This document shows positions 42,870-51,324 of a stretch of DNA of 64,000 nt, in pieces. The stretch is from the NCBI GenBank assembly GCA_002336895.1, contig DDFC01000043.1, forward strand, positions 149,386 through 213,385. Direction: 5' to 3'. The notes below the pieces were generated by a model, which was given only the letters and a program-made list of their open reading frames with translations, was not told the DNA's origin and ran no database searches. How positions within the stretch are numbered: the first letter of the stretch is position 1; each line of letters starts with the position of its first letter. The position numbers were made by a program, and so were the translations under genes. Source of the stretch: Verrucomicrobiaceae bacterium UBA1938 (GTDB taxonomy: Bacteria > Verrucomicrobiota > Verrucomicrobiia > Verrucomicrobiales > Verrucomicrobiaceae).

Positions 42870-43064
42870 CTAGAGCCTGATCACGGGCTCTGACTTGGCA
42901 GCCTCGACCTTGTGCTGCTCGGCGAGCCATTTGCTATACCAGCGCAGGATGGCGTTGATGATGAAGCTGCGGCTGCGCTGCTGTTCGCGTGCCAGTCCGT
43001 CGATGAACCCGAGCACATCGCTCTCAAATTTTACTCCCGCAGATTTGCGTGTGATTTTTTCCAT
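42870..43064 (-). CDS. Ribbon-helix-helix (CopG-like) regulator
   Basis: A 64-aa protein. The N-terminal strand (RKSAGVKFESDVLGFIDGLA) and the following REQQRSRSFIINAILRWY are the ribbon and two helices of CopG/Arc-type DNA-binding proteins. A perfect 8-bp inverted repeat (AACGTGAC) lies about 20 bp upstream of its start, a likely autoregulatory operator. It precedes the rep gene by 10 bp, so it may control rep-parAB copy number. Confidence 0.85.
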   Translation of the reverse strand: MEKITRKSAGVKFESDVLGFIDGLAREQQRSRSFIINAILRWYSKWLAEQHKVEAAKSEPVIRL

Positions 43065-43081
43065 GCCTCCATTTTACCATG

Positions 43082-43104
43082 AACGTGACACGAACGGTCA
43101 CGTT
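43082..43104. promoter_or_regulatory. Inverted-repeat operator upstream of the RHH gene
   Basis: AACGTGAC (43082-43089) and GTCACGTT (43097-43104) are perfectly inverted with a 7-bp spacer. A third half-site AACGTGAC is at 43173-43180. A minus-strand TAAAAT (about 43078-43072) sits between the operator and the start codon. Confidence 0.65.
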
Positions 43105-43129
43105 GCCCTGTGGATAACCGAGGCCTGAA

Positions 43130-43149
43130 AACTTGGGCCGCCCGTAGTT
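43130..43149. repeat. 20-bp imperfect palindrome, copy C
   Basis: AACTTGGGCCGCCCGTAGTT, identical to copy B. It lies upstream of the RHH gene, close to the operator. The three copies surround the rep-parA-parB-TA block. Confidence 0.65.
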
Positions 43150-43426
43150 TCTGACAGCCGGCACTGGTATCGAACGTGACTGCGGATGAAGTAAGCAAGA
43201 GCCTTGCGGCAAAGTGGGGAGGCGTCTGCGGGCTTCAGCCGTCAATGGCGCTGCTTGGGCGGAGAGAGAATCGCCTGGCTTGTCATTCGCGCAGCGATGC
43301 CAAGTGAGGCGGTTGCGGTGGTGCGTCGGCTTCACGCGCTTGGGATGGCGCAGATGATGAGGCTGCCGCAGGTACGGTTTGCATCTGAGCCATCTGAAGT
43401 GCCTCGCCATCCGGCTGGCTAAGGTG

Positions 43427-43549
43427 AGTCTGCGCGAAGAAGCAGACTGACCGCAGTGGGCAAGCTCAAAGCATTGAGGGCGTTGCGGGACACCTCCCGC
43501 TTGAAGGGGTAGCGGCCCACGCAGTAGCCGCTAGGGGAAAACATTCCCC
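43427..43549. other. Array of four consecutive hairpins at the right edge of the element
   Basis: Perfect stems occur in series: 43427-43433 with 43442-43448 (AGTCTGC/GCAGACT), 43485-43490 with 43495-43500 (GCGGGA/TCCCGC), 43511-43516 with 43527-43532 (AGCGGC/GCCGCT), and 43534-43539 with 43544-43549 (GGGGAA/TTCCCC). No T-run follows any of them. The rest of 43065-43618 has the operator, palindrome copy C and no convincing gene. This is a candidate element end, origin or structured RNA. Confidence 0.45.
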
Positions 43550-43618
43550 CACAAGAAATGTAACAGATTCTAAATCCTCCAAAAGTCTCCCATATGTTGG
43601 AACCGCAACAGAACAGCC

Positions 43619-43957
43619 TCACAAGTGATCGGATTTGTATTTGATGACCTGGACTTTCTCCATTGTGACCAACCCGCCCTGCATTACGGAATCGAGGTAT
43701 GGTAGAAGTCGCTGGATGTTTTCCTCGGTGTCCACAATCTCGATGATCAAAGGCAGGTCTTCGGAAAGCCGGAGAATTTTGGCAGTATGGAGGCGGCTGT
43801 TGGCACCGAAGCTCATGGGTCCACGCAGGACGGTGGCACCTGCAAGCCCAAGCTCGCGCGCTTTGAGCACAATGGTTTCATACAGGGGCTGATGCTCATG
43901 GCGGTCGCTTTCGCCAAGGTAGATCCGCAGCAGTTTTCCATCTTCAGGCAGGTGCAT
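43619..43957 (-). CDS. DUF190 protein (PII-like) linked to CrcB, second copy
   Basis: About 112 aa from the ATG at 43957. LLRIYLGESDRHEHQPLYE, then KARELGLAGATVLRGPMSFG and PLIIEIVDTEENIQRLLPYL are typical of DUF190. This family has a PII-like ferredoxin fold and is regularly found next to CrcB fluoride channels. It ends the minus-strand fluoride cluster and lies 5 bp from crcB. Probably a nucleotide-sensing regulator of the channel, not tested. Confidence 0.9.
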   Translation of the reverse strand: MHLPEDGKLLRIYLGESDRHEHQPLYETIVLKARELGLAGATVLRGPMSFGANSRLHTAKILRLSEDLPLIIEIVDTEENIQRLLPYLDSVMQGGLVTMEKVQVIKYKSDHL

Positions 43958-43962
43958 AAAGT

Positions 43963-44346
43963 TCAGCGGTTGAGTTGGGTGGCAAGAAAGTGACCGAGCC
44001 AGACGGCGAAGAGGCAGAGAGCCACCGAGCCAAGGATGTTCAGCCCGGCATAAAGCCATTCGGAATCACGTGCGAGGGAAAGAGTCTGCAAGCTGAAGGA
44101 AGAGAAGGTCGTGAAGCCTCCGCAGATTCCCACCATGAAAAAGGTGCGTCCTGCGGGCTTGACCAGCCACCGGCCATCGGTGTCGGTGCTTGTGGCAAAG
44201 AAGCCAATGGCAAAACATCCTATGATATTCACGACTAGCGTCCCCCACGGAAAAGTTTCGCCAAACCGATGCGCAATGATGCCTGAAAGCCAGTAGCGCA
44301 GGCCACCGCCTAATCCGCTGCCAAGGATGACGAGAAGAAAGTTCAT
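43963..44346 (-). CDS. crcB: CrcB/Fluc fluoride channel
   Basis: About 127 aa with four membrane helices. Family segments: GSGLGGGLRYWLSG at the start, FPWGTLVVNIIGCFAIGF, and GICGGFTTFSSFSLQTLSL, the helix-break containing the conserved phenylalanines. The ATG at 44346 is chosen because the upstream 31 residues are not conserved. Dual-topology dimers export fluoride passively from the cytoplasm. It lies in a fluoride-resistance cluster with CLC and enolase. Confidence 0.95.
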   Translation of the reverse strand: MNFLLVILGSGLGGGLRYWLSGIIAHRFGETFPWGTLVVNIIGCFAIGFFATSTDTDGRWLVKPAGRTFFMVGICGGFTTFSSFSLQTLSLARDSEWLYAGLNILGSVALCLFAVWLGHFLATQLNR

Positions 44347-44360
44347 CAGGCGGGACGGGC

Positions 44361-44555
44361 TCAACGCTTCAACAACAGCGCAGTGACAACTACTGCGGCA
44401 CCTGCAGACCAGCCATTCTGACAAGCATGCTGCCACCATCGGACGAAAAAGCCTGCCCCGGAGGAATCACGATTCACATAAGTCAGCGCCAGGGATGTGA
44501 CACTTGTTGCCAGCACAAAAAGGATGACGAGAGCGAAAAAAATCGACCATTTCAT
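44361..44555 (-). CDS. Small two-helix membrane protein
   Basis: A 64-aa protein. One N-terminal helix (WSIFFALVILFVLATSVTSL) and one C-terminal helix (SAGAAVVVTALLL) flank a Trp-rich loop. Its start overlaps the upstream DUF190 gene by 4 bp and it ends 14 bp before crcB. No family recognised. Likely an accessory of the CrcB channel or the cluster. Confidence 0.6.
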   Translation of the reverse strand: MKWSIFFALVILFVLATSVTSLALTYVNRDSSGAGFFVRWWQHACQNGWSAGAAVVVTALLLKR

Positions 44556-44995
44556 GACGGCGACAAGGCTGAAGTATTGAGTGAATCAACGGGTTCGCTG
44601 GGGGAAATGTCCTTTTCACTCAAGTGGCCAGGTGTCACGTCCCAGTGTTCGACGTGCTTGTAAATGATCACCTTGCCTTGAAGCAGCCGACCGTGATGGC
44701 GGCAGAAGTCTTCGAGGTGGTCTTTGCGGTCGATGATTTCCACACACAGCGCGAGGCTGGGGTTTGGTATCTCGGCTCCCGCTGCATGTACTTTGCCGCC
44801 TGCGGAAAAGCCGTAATGCGTCATGAAAGCGCTGGCGTTCATGAGGCCGTCCTTTTTGGCTGCATTGATGATGGCACGGTACAGGGGCTTCGAATTGAGC
44901 TTCTGCCAGAAGCCGCCGCTGGATTCCGTCTTCTCGCCGGGCGTGACGTAGATGCGGATCTTGCCCATCTCCTGGCTAATGATCTGGTGTTTCAT
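44552..44995 (-). CDS. DUF190 protein (PII-like) linked to CrcB, first copy
   Basis: A 147-aa protein. GKIRIYVTPGEKTESSGG starts the PII-like fold; the middle has KDGLMNASAFMTHYGFSAGG and SLALCVEIIDRKDHLEDF. It has an acidic C-terminal tail of about 20 residues that the second copy lacks. Divergence from the second copy is high, so they may form a heteromer or answer different signals. Operonic with CLC and crcB. Confidence 0.88.
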   Translation of the reverse strand: MKHQIISQEMGKIRIYVTPGEKTESSGGFWQKLNSKPLYRAIINAAKKDGLMNASAFMTHYGFSAGGKVHAAGAEIPNPSLALCVEIIDRKDHLEDFCRHHGRLLQGKVIIYKHVEHWDVTPGHLSEKDISPSEPVDSLNTSALSPS

Positions 44996-45024
44996 GGGGA
45001 CTACAGTGACTGGGGAGAAAACGA

Positions 45025-46404
45025 TTATCCACCCGAGGAAATGTCATCAGCTTCGGGGTCGGGCTTGGAAATATCCGGCGTCATTCGGGGGGGCATGTTT
45101 CGCGCTTCACGCAGTGTGATGTCCCGCAGCGCTGGAAGCGTGCTTCTCTTGGCCACGCCGATGCGCTGGGAGAGGTAGATGCCCGAGTGCCCGCTGAAGA
45201 AGTAGGAGACAAAGCAGGCCACGGCGAAATAGATGGCGTAGTGCGCACCGAAGAGCTCGATGCCCATCACCGTGCACGCCAGCGGCGTGTTTGCCGCACC
45301 GGCAAAGAGCGCGATGAAGCCCAGCGCCGCAAACAGCGCTACCGGCTCGTGCATCACGCTTCCCAGCACATGGCCCAGCGTGGAGCCGATGAAGAACAGC
45401 GGCGTCACCTCGCCGCCCTTGAAGCCGCTGGCCAGCGTCACCGATGTAAAGAGCGTCTTCCACAGCCAGCTCAGCGGCATGGCCCCGCCCTCCTGAAATG
45501 AGGTGACGACGGACACCTGACCCCCGGGCGGAGGAATCACCCCTAGCCCGAGATAGTCTCGTGTACCCACCACAGACACCAGGGCAATGACCACCAGCGC
45601 CCCGAGCGCAGGCCGTAGCGGCGCATAGGGCACTAGCTGGCTAAAGAGGCGCTGCAGCCTGTGCGTCAGCTCCGAAAACAACTGACCACCCATACCGAAG
45701 ACGATACCCGCCAGCGCTGTCTTGCTTAGCAGCACGGCATCGAATGCGGCATGAGTGCCCGCTGAGTGTGCTACGTCCAAATGATACACGGTGTGAAGCA
45801 CGCCCCACGCCGAGCAAGTCGCATCACCAAGCACGCTGGCCACCAGCACAGGAATCAGCGCTTCGTATTGCATACGACCGACCACCAGCACTTCCATGGC
45901 AAAGATGGCTCCGGTGAGTGGAGTGCCAAACACAGCGCCAAATCCTGCCGCGATGCCGCACATCAGCATAAGCCGTCGATTCTCCTGCGCCATTCCGAAC
46001 CATCGCGCCAGCATTGCTGCCAGACTGCCGCCCATCTGCACCGCAGTGCCCTCACGTCCTGCCGAACCGCCGAAGAGATGTGTGACCAGCGTGCCGATCA
46101 GCACCAGTGGAGCCATACGCGCGGGCACACCTCCGCCTGGCTGATGAATTTCATCAATTAGCAGATTGTTGCCCTTGTCCGATCCTTTGCCCATGTAGTG
46201 ATATAAAAATCCAACGGCCACCCCGCCCAAAGGCAGAAACCAAAGCATCTGTGGATGCTGCCATTGCAGTTCGGTCACTTTGTTCAGAGACCACAGAAAT
46301 AAAGCGCTTGCCGAACCCGCCACCACCGCCACTGGCAGCGTCAATAGTGTCCAGCGCAGAAGGTGGCCGATGTCTGTTAAAAATGAAGATCGAGTAGGAA
46401 ACAT
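45025..46404 (-). CDS. CLC-type anion transporter, probable fluoride/proton antiporter (CLC-F)
   Basis: A 459-aa CLC protein with the expected membrane helices. The anion-path segments are EIHQPGGGVPARMAPLVLIG and GGSAGREGTAVQMGGSL; the first departs from the chloride GSGIP motif in the manner of CLC-F transporters. A C-terminal tail ends DPEADDISSGG. The fluoride assignment rests on this motif and on crcB/enolase neighbours. Chloride transport remains possible. Confidence 0.88.
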   Translation of the reverse strand: MFPTRSSFLTDIGHLLRWTLLTLPVAVVAGSASALFLWSLNKVTELQWQHPQMLWFLPLGGVAVGFLYHYMGKGSDKGNNLLIDEIHQPGGGVPARMAPLVLIGTLVTHLFGGSAGREGTAVQMGGSLAAMLARWFGMAQENRRLMLMCGIAAGFGAVFGTPLTGAIFAMEVLVVGRMQYEALIPVLVASVLGDATCSAWGVLHTVYHLDVAHSAGTHAAFDAVLLSKTALAGIVFGMGGQLFSELTHRLQRLFSQLVPYAPLRPALGALVVIALVSVVGTRDYLGLGVIPPPGGQVSVVTSFQEGGAMPLSWLWKTLFTSVTLASGFKGGEVTPLFFIGSTLGHVLGSVMHEPVALFAALGFIALFAGAANTPLACTVMGIELFGAHYAIYFAVACFVSYFFSGHSGIYLSQRIGVAKRSTLPALRDITLREARNMPPRMTPDISKPDPEADDISSGG

Positions 46405-46512
46405 GAGCGCGCAGCATAGTGACTTATTTTCCGCCTGCCAGCACGAGCAGACTGGGTGGTGTGGAGAATCGGTAGATGGGAGTGCTTTTCGAAAAAAGAA
46501 GCCATGTCACTT

Positions 46513-47724
46513 CTAGCTGGTTTCGGAATGGAGCTTAAGCCGGCAGATCATGAACGAGCCTAGGGCGAACAGTAACGCACTGTAGGCAAAAGCAATCTGC
46601 ACGCCAAAAGCGGACCAAAGGAGCCCCACAACCGCACTGCTGATGAAGTCGCCAATACCATTGACCGTAGCAAGTGTGCCAAAAGCCATGCCGTGATGCG
46701 ACTCGTCCACCAATTCAGCACAGAAAGAGTCCTCAAGGGCTTCCTCCGCCGCGACATGGATGCCGCCGAAAATAAAAACGAGCGCCAGTGTCCAGACACT
46801 CATCGGCGACACGATGATCATGAGCGCCATCACCGCCGCCAGTGCATATGCGGCCGCTAGCAGACGGCGCTTTTCGAAATGATCGGCCAGCCAGCCGGAG
46901 ACGAAGGCGAACGTCGCGTAGAGCACGTTGTGCAGCACATAGAGTCCCACGGCGGTGCTTGCCGCCTTGGTCGCGCCGAGTTCCGGCGTGAGCTTCTGCG
47001 CCGCAAGGAGGATGAGCATGGAATGCGCGAAATCCCCCGCTCCGAACAGGCCGACGGCCACAAGAAATCTGCGGAAGCGCACCGGCAGGGCGCGCAATTT
47101 TTCACCAAAGGAAATGTGCGGCACTGGCGCACGCTCTTTTTCCTTCACGACAAAGGCGATCAATCCCGCTGCAATGAGGCCGGGGATGAGCGTGAGGGCA
47201 AAGAGTACGGGGTAGTTGTGATTCACCGCCGCGAGCAGGGCCAGTGCGGTCGCCGGACCGACCACCGCACCCAAAGTGTCCATCATTCGCTCGAAACCGA
47301 ACGCACGTCCATAAGCCTCGCGGGAAACAGAGCCTGCGAGCAACGCCTTGCGCACCGGAGTGCGCACACCGCGCCCCAGCCAGGCGGTGGCACGCGCGGC
47401 GAGCACCTGCCATGCGTTCGTCGCGATTCCAAAAGCCGCAGTGCCCAGCGCAGTAATCAGATAGCCTGCCACGGCAATGGGTTTGCGACGTGGCAGGCGG
47501 TCGGTATAAAAACCGCTCGCCATCTTGGCAAAGCTCGACAGCCCGTCGCTCACGCCTTCGATGAGACCGAGCCACGCCGCCGCCAAACCCATGCTGGCGA
47601 GATATGCAGGCAGCAGGGTGGTGGCGATCTCATGCGACCAGTCGCTGAACAAGCTCGCCAGTCCGATGCCAAGAACCGTGCGGTTGAGCCATCGTGTCTG
47701 GTTAAACTGGGATGGAGTCTTCAT
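46513..47724 (-). CDS. MFS transporter
   Basis: A 403-aa, 12-helix major facilitator. The loop FYTDRLPRRKPIAVAGYL between helices 2 and 3 carries the family DRxxRR motif (A-motif). N-terminal helix GIGLASLFSDWSHEIATTLL. Its ATG overlaps the enolase stop by 4 bp, so the two are translated together. MFS genes are among those that co-occur with fluoride resistance. Substrate unknown. Confidence 0.88.
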   Translation of the reverse strand: MKTPSQFNQTRWLNRTVLGIGLASLFSDWSHEIATTLLPAYLASMGLAAAWLGLIEGVSDGLSSFAKMASGFYTDRLPRRKPIAVAGYLITALGTAAFGIATNAWQVLAARATAWLGRGVRTPVRKALLAGSVSREAYGRAFGFERMMDTLGAVVGPATALALLAAVNHNYPVLFALTLIPGLIAAGLIAFVVKEKERAPVPHISFGEKLRALPVRFRRFLVAVGLFGAGDFAHSMLILLAAQKLTPELGATKAASTAVGLYVLHNVLYATFAFVSGWLADHFEKRRLLAAAYALAAVMALMIIVSPMSVWTLALVFIFGGIHVAAEEALEDSFCAELVDESHHGMAFGTLATVNGIGDFISSAVVGLLWSAFGVQIAFAYSALLFALGSFMICRLKLHSETS

Positions 47725-49010
47725 TTTTTGAGAAAAGTCACGTCGAAGCGTGCCTTCTTCCCGAGTTCGTTCTCGATGGCAAGCAGACGGTTGTATTTGG
47801 CGATGCGCTCGGAACGGCAGAGGGAGCCGGTCTTGATCTGCCCTGCACCAGTGCCTACGGCAAAGTCAGCAATGAATGCGTCCTCCGTTTCACCGGAGCG
47901 ATGCGAAATGACCGTGCCGTAACCGGCCTTCTGCGCCATCTTCACGGTTTCGAGAGTCTCGCTGACGGTGCCGATCTGGTTGAGCTTGATGAGGATGGCG
48001 TTGGCAATGCCGTCACGGATGCCTTCGGCGAAGATCCTCGGGTTGGTGACGAAATTGTCGTCCCCCACGAGCTGGATTTTTTTGCCGAGTGCTTTCGTGA
48101 TCGCCACCCATCCTGCATGATCTTCTTCTCCCATGCCGTCTTCGAGCGAGACGATGGGATACTTCTTCGCCCACTCGCTCCATAGCTTGATCATCTCTGC
48201 AGGAGTCTTGCGCGATTTGTCCGACTTCTTCATCACGTAGCCGCCGTTGTCGAAGAACTCGCTGGCAGCGGGATCGAGGGCGATGGCGATGTCCTTACCG
48301 GGTTTGAAGCCTGCGGCTTTGATAGCTTCCACGATGACATCTATGGCATCGCTGTTGGTCTTGAGGTTCGGCGCGAAGCCACCTTCATCGCCCACTGAGG
48401 TCACGAGTCCGCGCTGATGCAGAATCTTTTTCAGCGCATGAAAGGTTTCCGCACCATAGCGCAGAGCTGCCGCAAAAGTCGGTGCGCCGATGGGGAATAG
48501 CATGAACTCCTGGAAGTCCACGTTGTTCGTGGAATGTGCGCCGCCGTTAAGGACATTCATCATCGGCATGGGTAGCAGATAAGCGCCTTTGCCACCGTTC
48601 AACTTGCGGATGTAAGCGTAGAGGGGTATCCCAGCATCCAACGCCGCCGCACGGCACACGGCCATTGACACGCCGAGAATCGCATTCGATCCAAGTTTGG
48701 ATTTGTTCTCGGTGCCGTCGAGTTTGATCAGCCGTTCATCAATCGCTTTTTGATCTTGTACCTTCAGCCCCTTGAGCTTCGGTGCGATGTCCTTGTTGAC
48801 GTTTTCCACGGCTTTCAGCACACCTTTACCACCGTAACGCTTCTTGTCGCCATCGCGCAGTTCCAGGGCTTCGCGAATGCCCGTTGAGGCACCGGATGGC
48901 ACACAGGCCGAGGCGGTGACACCATTGTTGAGAGCAACCGTGACCATGACGGTCGGGTTGCCGCGTGAATCGAGGATTTCGAGAGCGGTAATGGATTTGA
49001 TTTTGGACAT
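47721..49010 (-). CDS. eno: Enolase (phosphopyruvate hydratase)
   Basis: A 429-aa, full-length enolase. Motifs: EILDSRGNPTVMVTVAL at the start, MPMMNVLNGGAHSTNNVDFQ, the catalytic SLEDGMGEEDHAGW region, VGDDNFVTNPRI, KLNQIGTVSET and SHRSGETEDAFIADFAVG near the end. It converts 2-phosphoglycerate to phosphoenolpyruvate. Enolase is a classical target of fluoride, and enolase genes are known members of fluoride-regulated operons. This may be a second copy supplying extra enzyme rather than the housekeeping one; not testable here. Confidence 0.97.
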   Translation of the reverse strand: MSKIKSITALEILDSRGNPTVMVTVALNNGVTASACVPSGASTGIREALELRDGDKKRYGGKGVLKAVENVNKDIAPKLKGLKVQDQKAIDERLIKLDGTENKSKLGSNAILGVSMAVCRAAALDAGIPLYAYIRKLNGGKGAYLLPMPMMNVLNGGAHSTNNVDFQEFMLFPIGAPTFAAALRYGAETFHALKKILHQRGLVTSVGDEGGFAPNLKTNSDAIDVIVEAIKAAGFKPGKDIAIALDPAASEFFDNGGYVMKKSDKSRKTPAEMIKLWSEWAKKYPIVSLEDGMGEEDHAGWVAITKALGKKIQLVGDDNFVTNPRIFAEGIRDGIANAILIKLNQIGTVSETLETVKMAQKAGYGTVISHRSGETEDAFIADFAVGTGAGQIKTGSLCRSERIAKYNRLLAIENELGKKARFDVTFLKK

Positions 49011-49177
49011 AATGAATGGGCTTGGCGGGGCATTGTCCTACGGTAGAGGATTTTGTCTCTGCCAAAGTGAGGACCTCAATTATCATCCACCGCACAACAA
49101 GTCGTGATCCGGAGCCACATGCGCTTAGCAGACGGTGCCTTGCTTCAAGATGGAAGCCGATTAAAGTGGCGAAGAAC

Positions 49178-49990
49178 TCACTCCGTCTGGCCAGTCCGCT
49201 TGAGGACCATTTTCAAAGCGGATATCAGCAGGATAACGCCCAAAAAGACCTGCAATGTCGAGCCAGACACGTGTCGCAGCATTTGACTCCCGGCCCATGC
49301 GCCCAGCGTGGAGCCCAATGTCATCCACATCATGAAAGGCCGCTCAGACACCACGTCGGCAAACACCGGGCGACGACGATAACGCACCAGTCCCACCAAG
49401 ATCGTGGGAATGCTGATCGCCAAGCTCACGCTGCCTGCCTCTTTAATGTCCAGGCCGAAGAGCAGCACCAGTGTTGGGATGATCATCTCGCCACCTGCGA
49501 CACCGAGAAGGCTGCTTGCCGCACCGATGCCAAGACCTGCCAGCAGACCAACCACCACACGCAGCGCAGGTGCCAGATGAAGCGTGCCCCCAGCAAAAAG
49601 CCAGTCATGGCCCATGAGCACCGCACTGAGAAAAACTAACAGTACGACCACTGTCCAAGTCAGCGTCCGCTCCGGCACCCGCGTGGCGAAGTGAACCCCT
49701 AGATACGAACCGAGGAGTGACCCTCCCAGGATGTTCAATGCCGAAGGCCAGTGTGCCGTCAGGCGATCCAGATGCTGCAGCCCGACCCGGAAAACCAATG
49801 ATGCCACAACCGTCACGAGACTCACTATGAGATTGATCACGATGGCTGGCAGCAACCGGAAGCGGAACAGCCCGACCAGCATCGGCAGCCGAAATTCTGC
49901 ACCACCCAGCCCAATCAATCCTCCCAGCATGCCAATCAAAGTGCCGCTGGAGATGGAATAGAGATTTCGAAGCCGGGTCGATTGCATCAT
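49178..49990 (-). CDS. TSUP (TauE/SafE-type) permease
   Basis: About 270 aa with roughly eight membrane helices. The repeat-like GMLGGLIGLGGAEFRLPML and SSLLGVAGGEMIIPTLVLLF are the signature of the sulfite exporter TauE/SafE family (DUF81). Anion export is the usual role. It is unusual in a fluoride cluster. It sits between the antiporter (59 bp) and enolase (167 bp) genes. Two adjacent ATGs (49990, 49987) are equivalent. Confidence 0.88.
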   Translation of the reverse strand: MMQSTRLRNLYSISSGTLIGMLGGLIGLGGAEFRLPMLVGLFRFRLLPAIVINLIVSLVTVVASLVFRVGLQHLDRLTAHWPSALNILGGSLLGSYLGVHFATRVPERTLTWTVVVLLVFLSAVLMGHDWLFAGGTLHLAPALRVVVGLLAGLGIGAASSLLGVAGGEMIIPTLVLLFGLDIKEAGSVSLAISIPTILVGLVRYRRRPVFADVVSERPFMMWMTLGSTLGAWAGSQMLRHVSGSTLQVFLGVILLISALKMVLKRTGQTE

Positions 49991-50049
49991 GGATAAATGA
50001 ATCAAGAGGAAGGGATGGCAATATTTGAAAAATCTCCAGGCCACTTTTC

Positions 50050-51324
50050 CTACCGCAGCACCCAGAAGAACAAGATGGCAATAGCAGTAGGCAACAGTGC
50101 GCCGAGAAGCAACCCCAACGGACTAATGCCTTCGTCTTCAAAAGCCTTGGCACTTTGCAGGATGCCAATACCCGCAGGATTGGGCGCGTTAGCGATGACA
50201 GTGAGACCGCCGCCAGTGACCGCTCCCGCAACAAGCGCGTATTTTAGGTCATCGCTGATGCCTTCGACCAGCGAGCCAAGGTAGGTGAGCGCGGCGTTAT
50301 CCGTGAGGGCGGTCAAACCCGTGGTTCCGAAATACAAGGTGGCCCCATTCATGCCTTCAATCAGCGGCTTGAGCCACCAAGACTGCAACGACCCCAGAGT
50401 GACCAATCCAGCGAGAAAGAAGCCGACGAGCAGGCCCTCTCGCAGCTTCAAGTCGTCCTGATATTTGTTCGTGGCGGAGACCAGACCAAGGAACAACATG
50501 AACACGCCAAAGAAGACATCAGGATGATGGGCAAAGCCGACGACGGCGGCGAGAAAACCAAGATGCGCCAGAGTGAGCCACACCGGGATGGTATTATCCC
50601 TTTCATTCTGAACATTGATGTTTTGAAGCTCCCTGCGAAATACGATTGCGACCAACGCCGTCGAGACCACGCAGCTCGACGCGGCCTTCCAGCCGAAGTG
50701 AGTGAACATGAACAGCGAGTCCCAATTCCACTTCAATGCCACCATCAGCACAGGCGGCGCGGCAAAGTGCGTGAGCGTACCACCGATGGACACGTTCACA
50801 AACAGCAAGCCCAGCGTGGCATAGGCAAGCCTCAAACTGATACCACAGTCGAAGTAGCGGCGTTTCAGCAAGATCGCCAGCAGGGTCATAGCCGCTGGTT
50901 CTGTAATGAGTGACCCCAGCAGGCTGCCAACGGACAGTGCAGCGAGGTAAAATGCGATACTTTCGCGAAAAGGCAGCAGTCGTGCGATAAGGGAGATGAA
51001 ATCCTCCGCCAGCCGCACCACAGGTCGCGTGGCCGCCACGACCATGACGACTAGGACGAACTTCGGCTCGGTGAAGTTCAGACCCTCGATGTAAACGACA
51101 GCGTCATGCACAGAGCCCTTCATGGCAGCGATGCCAGCAAACAACGCCCCTGCCCATAGCCCAAACACCACCTCTGTCTCTGCCAGGAAATGCAGCAGGT
51201 TCTCTGCAATGGATCCTTCCGGATGTCGGTGTGCCCAATGAGCGAAACGTTTGACGGAAAAAGTATGCAGAACAGCCAGGGCAAAGAGCGTGCTGGCAAG
51301 AATTTCGTTCGGAGTGGCGGTCAT
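50050..51324 (-). CDS. Putative Na+/H+ antiporter (Na_H_antiport_2 family)
   Basis: About 424 aa from the ATG at 51324. It is an 11-12 helix protein. The motifs SLITEPAAMTLLAILL, NVSIGGTLTHFAAPP and LTALTDNAALTYLGSL match the Na_H_antiport_2 family (PF07399). I recall this family as one linked to fluoride-responsive operons. It starts the nine-gene minus-strand cluster. The transported ion is unproven. Confidence 0.8.
   Translation of the reverse strand: MTATPNEILASTLFALAVLHTFSVKRFAHWAHRHPEGSIAENLLHFLAETEVVFGLWAGALFAGIAAMKGSVHDAVVYIEGLNFTEPKFVLVVMVVAATRPVVRLAEDFISLIARLLPFRESIAFYLAALSVGSLLGSLITEPAAMTLLAILLKRRYFDCGISLRLAYATLGLLFVNVSIGGTLTHFAAPPVLMVALKWNWDSLFMFTHFGWKAASSCVVSTALVAIVFRRELQNINVQNERDNTIPVWLTLAHLGFLAAVVGFAHHPDVFFGVFMLFLGLVSATNKYQDDLKLREGLLVGFFLAGLVTLGSLQSWWLKPLIEGMNGATLYFGTTGLTALTDNAALTYLGSLVEGISDDLKYALVAGAVTGGGLTVIANAPNPAGIGILQSAKAFEDEGISPLGLLLGALLPTAIAILFFWVLR

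Noticed and set aside
43419..43622. Minus-strand frame of 67 aa in the hairpin array
   Set aside because: Crosses several perfect hairpins, with odd composition and no family likeness.
49011..49177. Possible crcB (fluoride) riboswitch upstream of enolase
   Set aside because: The minus strand has GGATGATA and CCTCTAC pieces, but lacks the GCTGATG box and matching pseudoknot strands. The 51325-51600 leader has a GCTGATG but no partner. A covariance-model search is needed; I cannot support the call.
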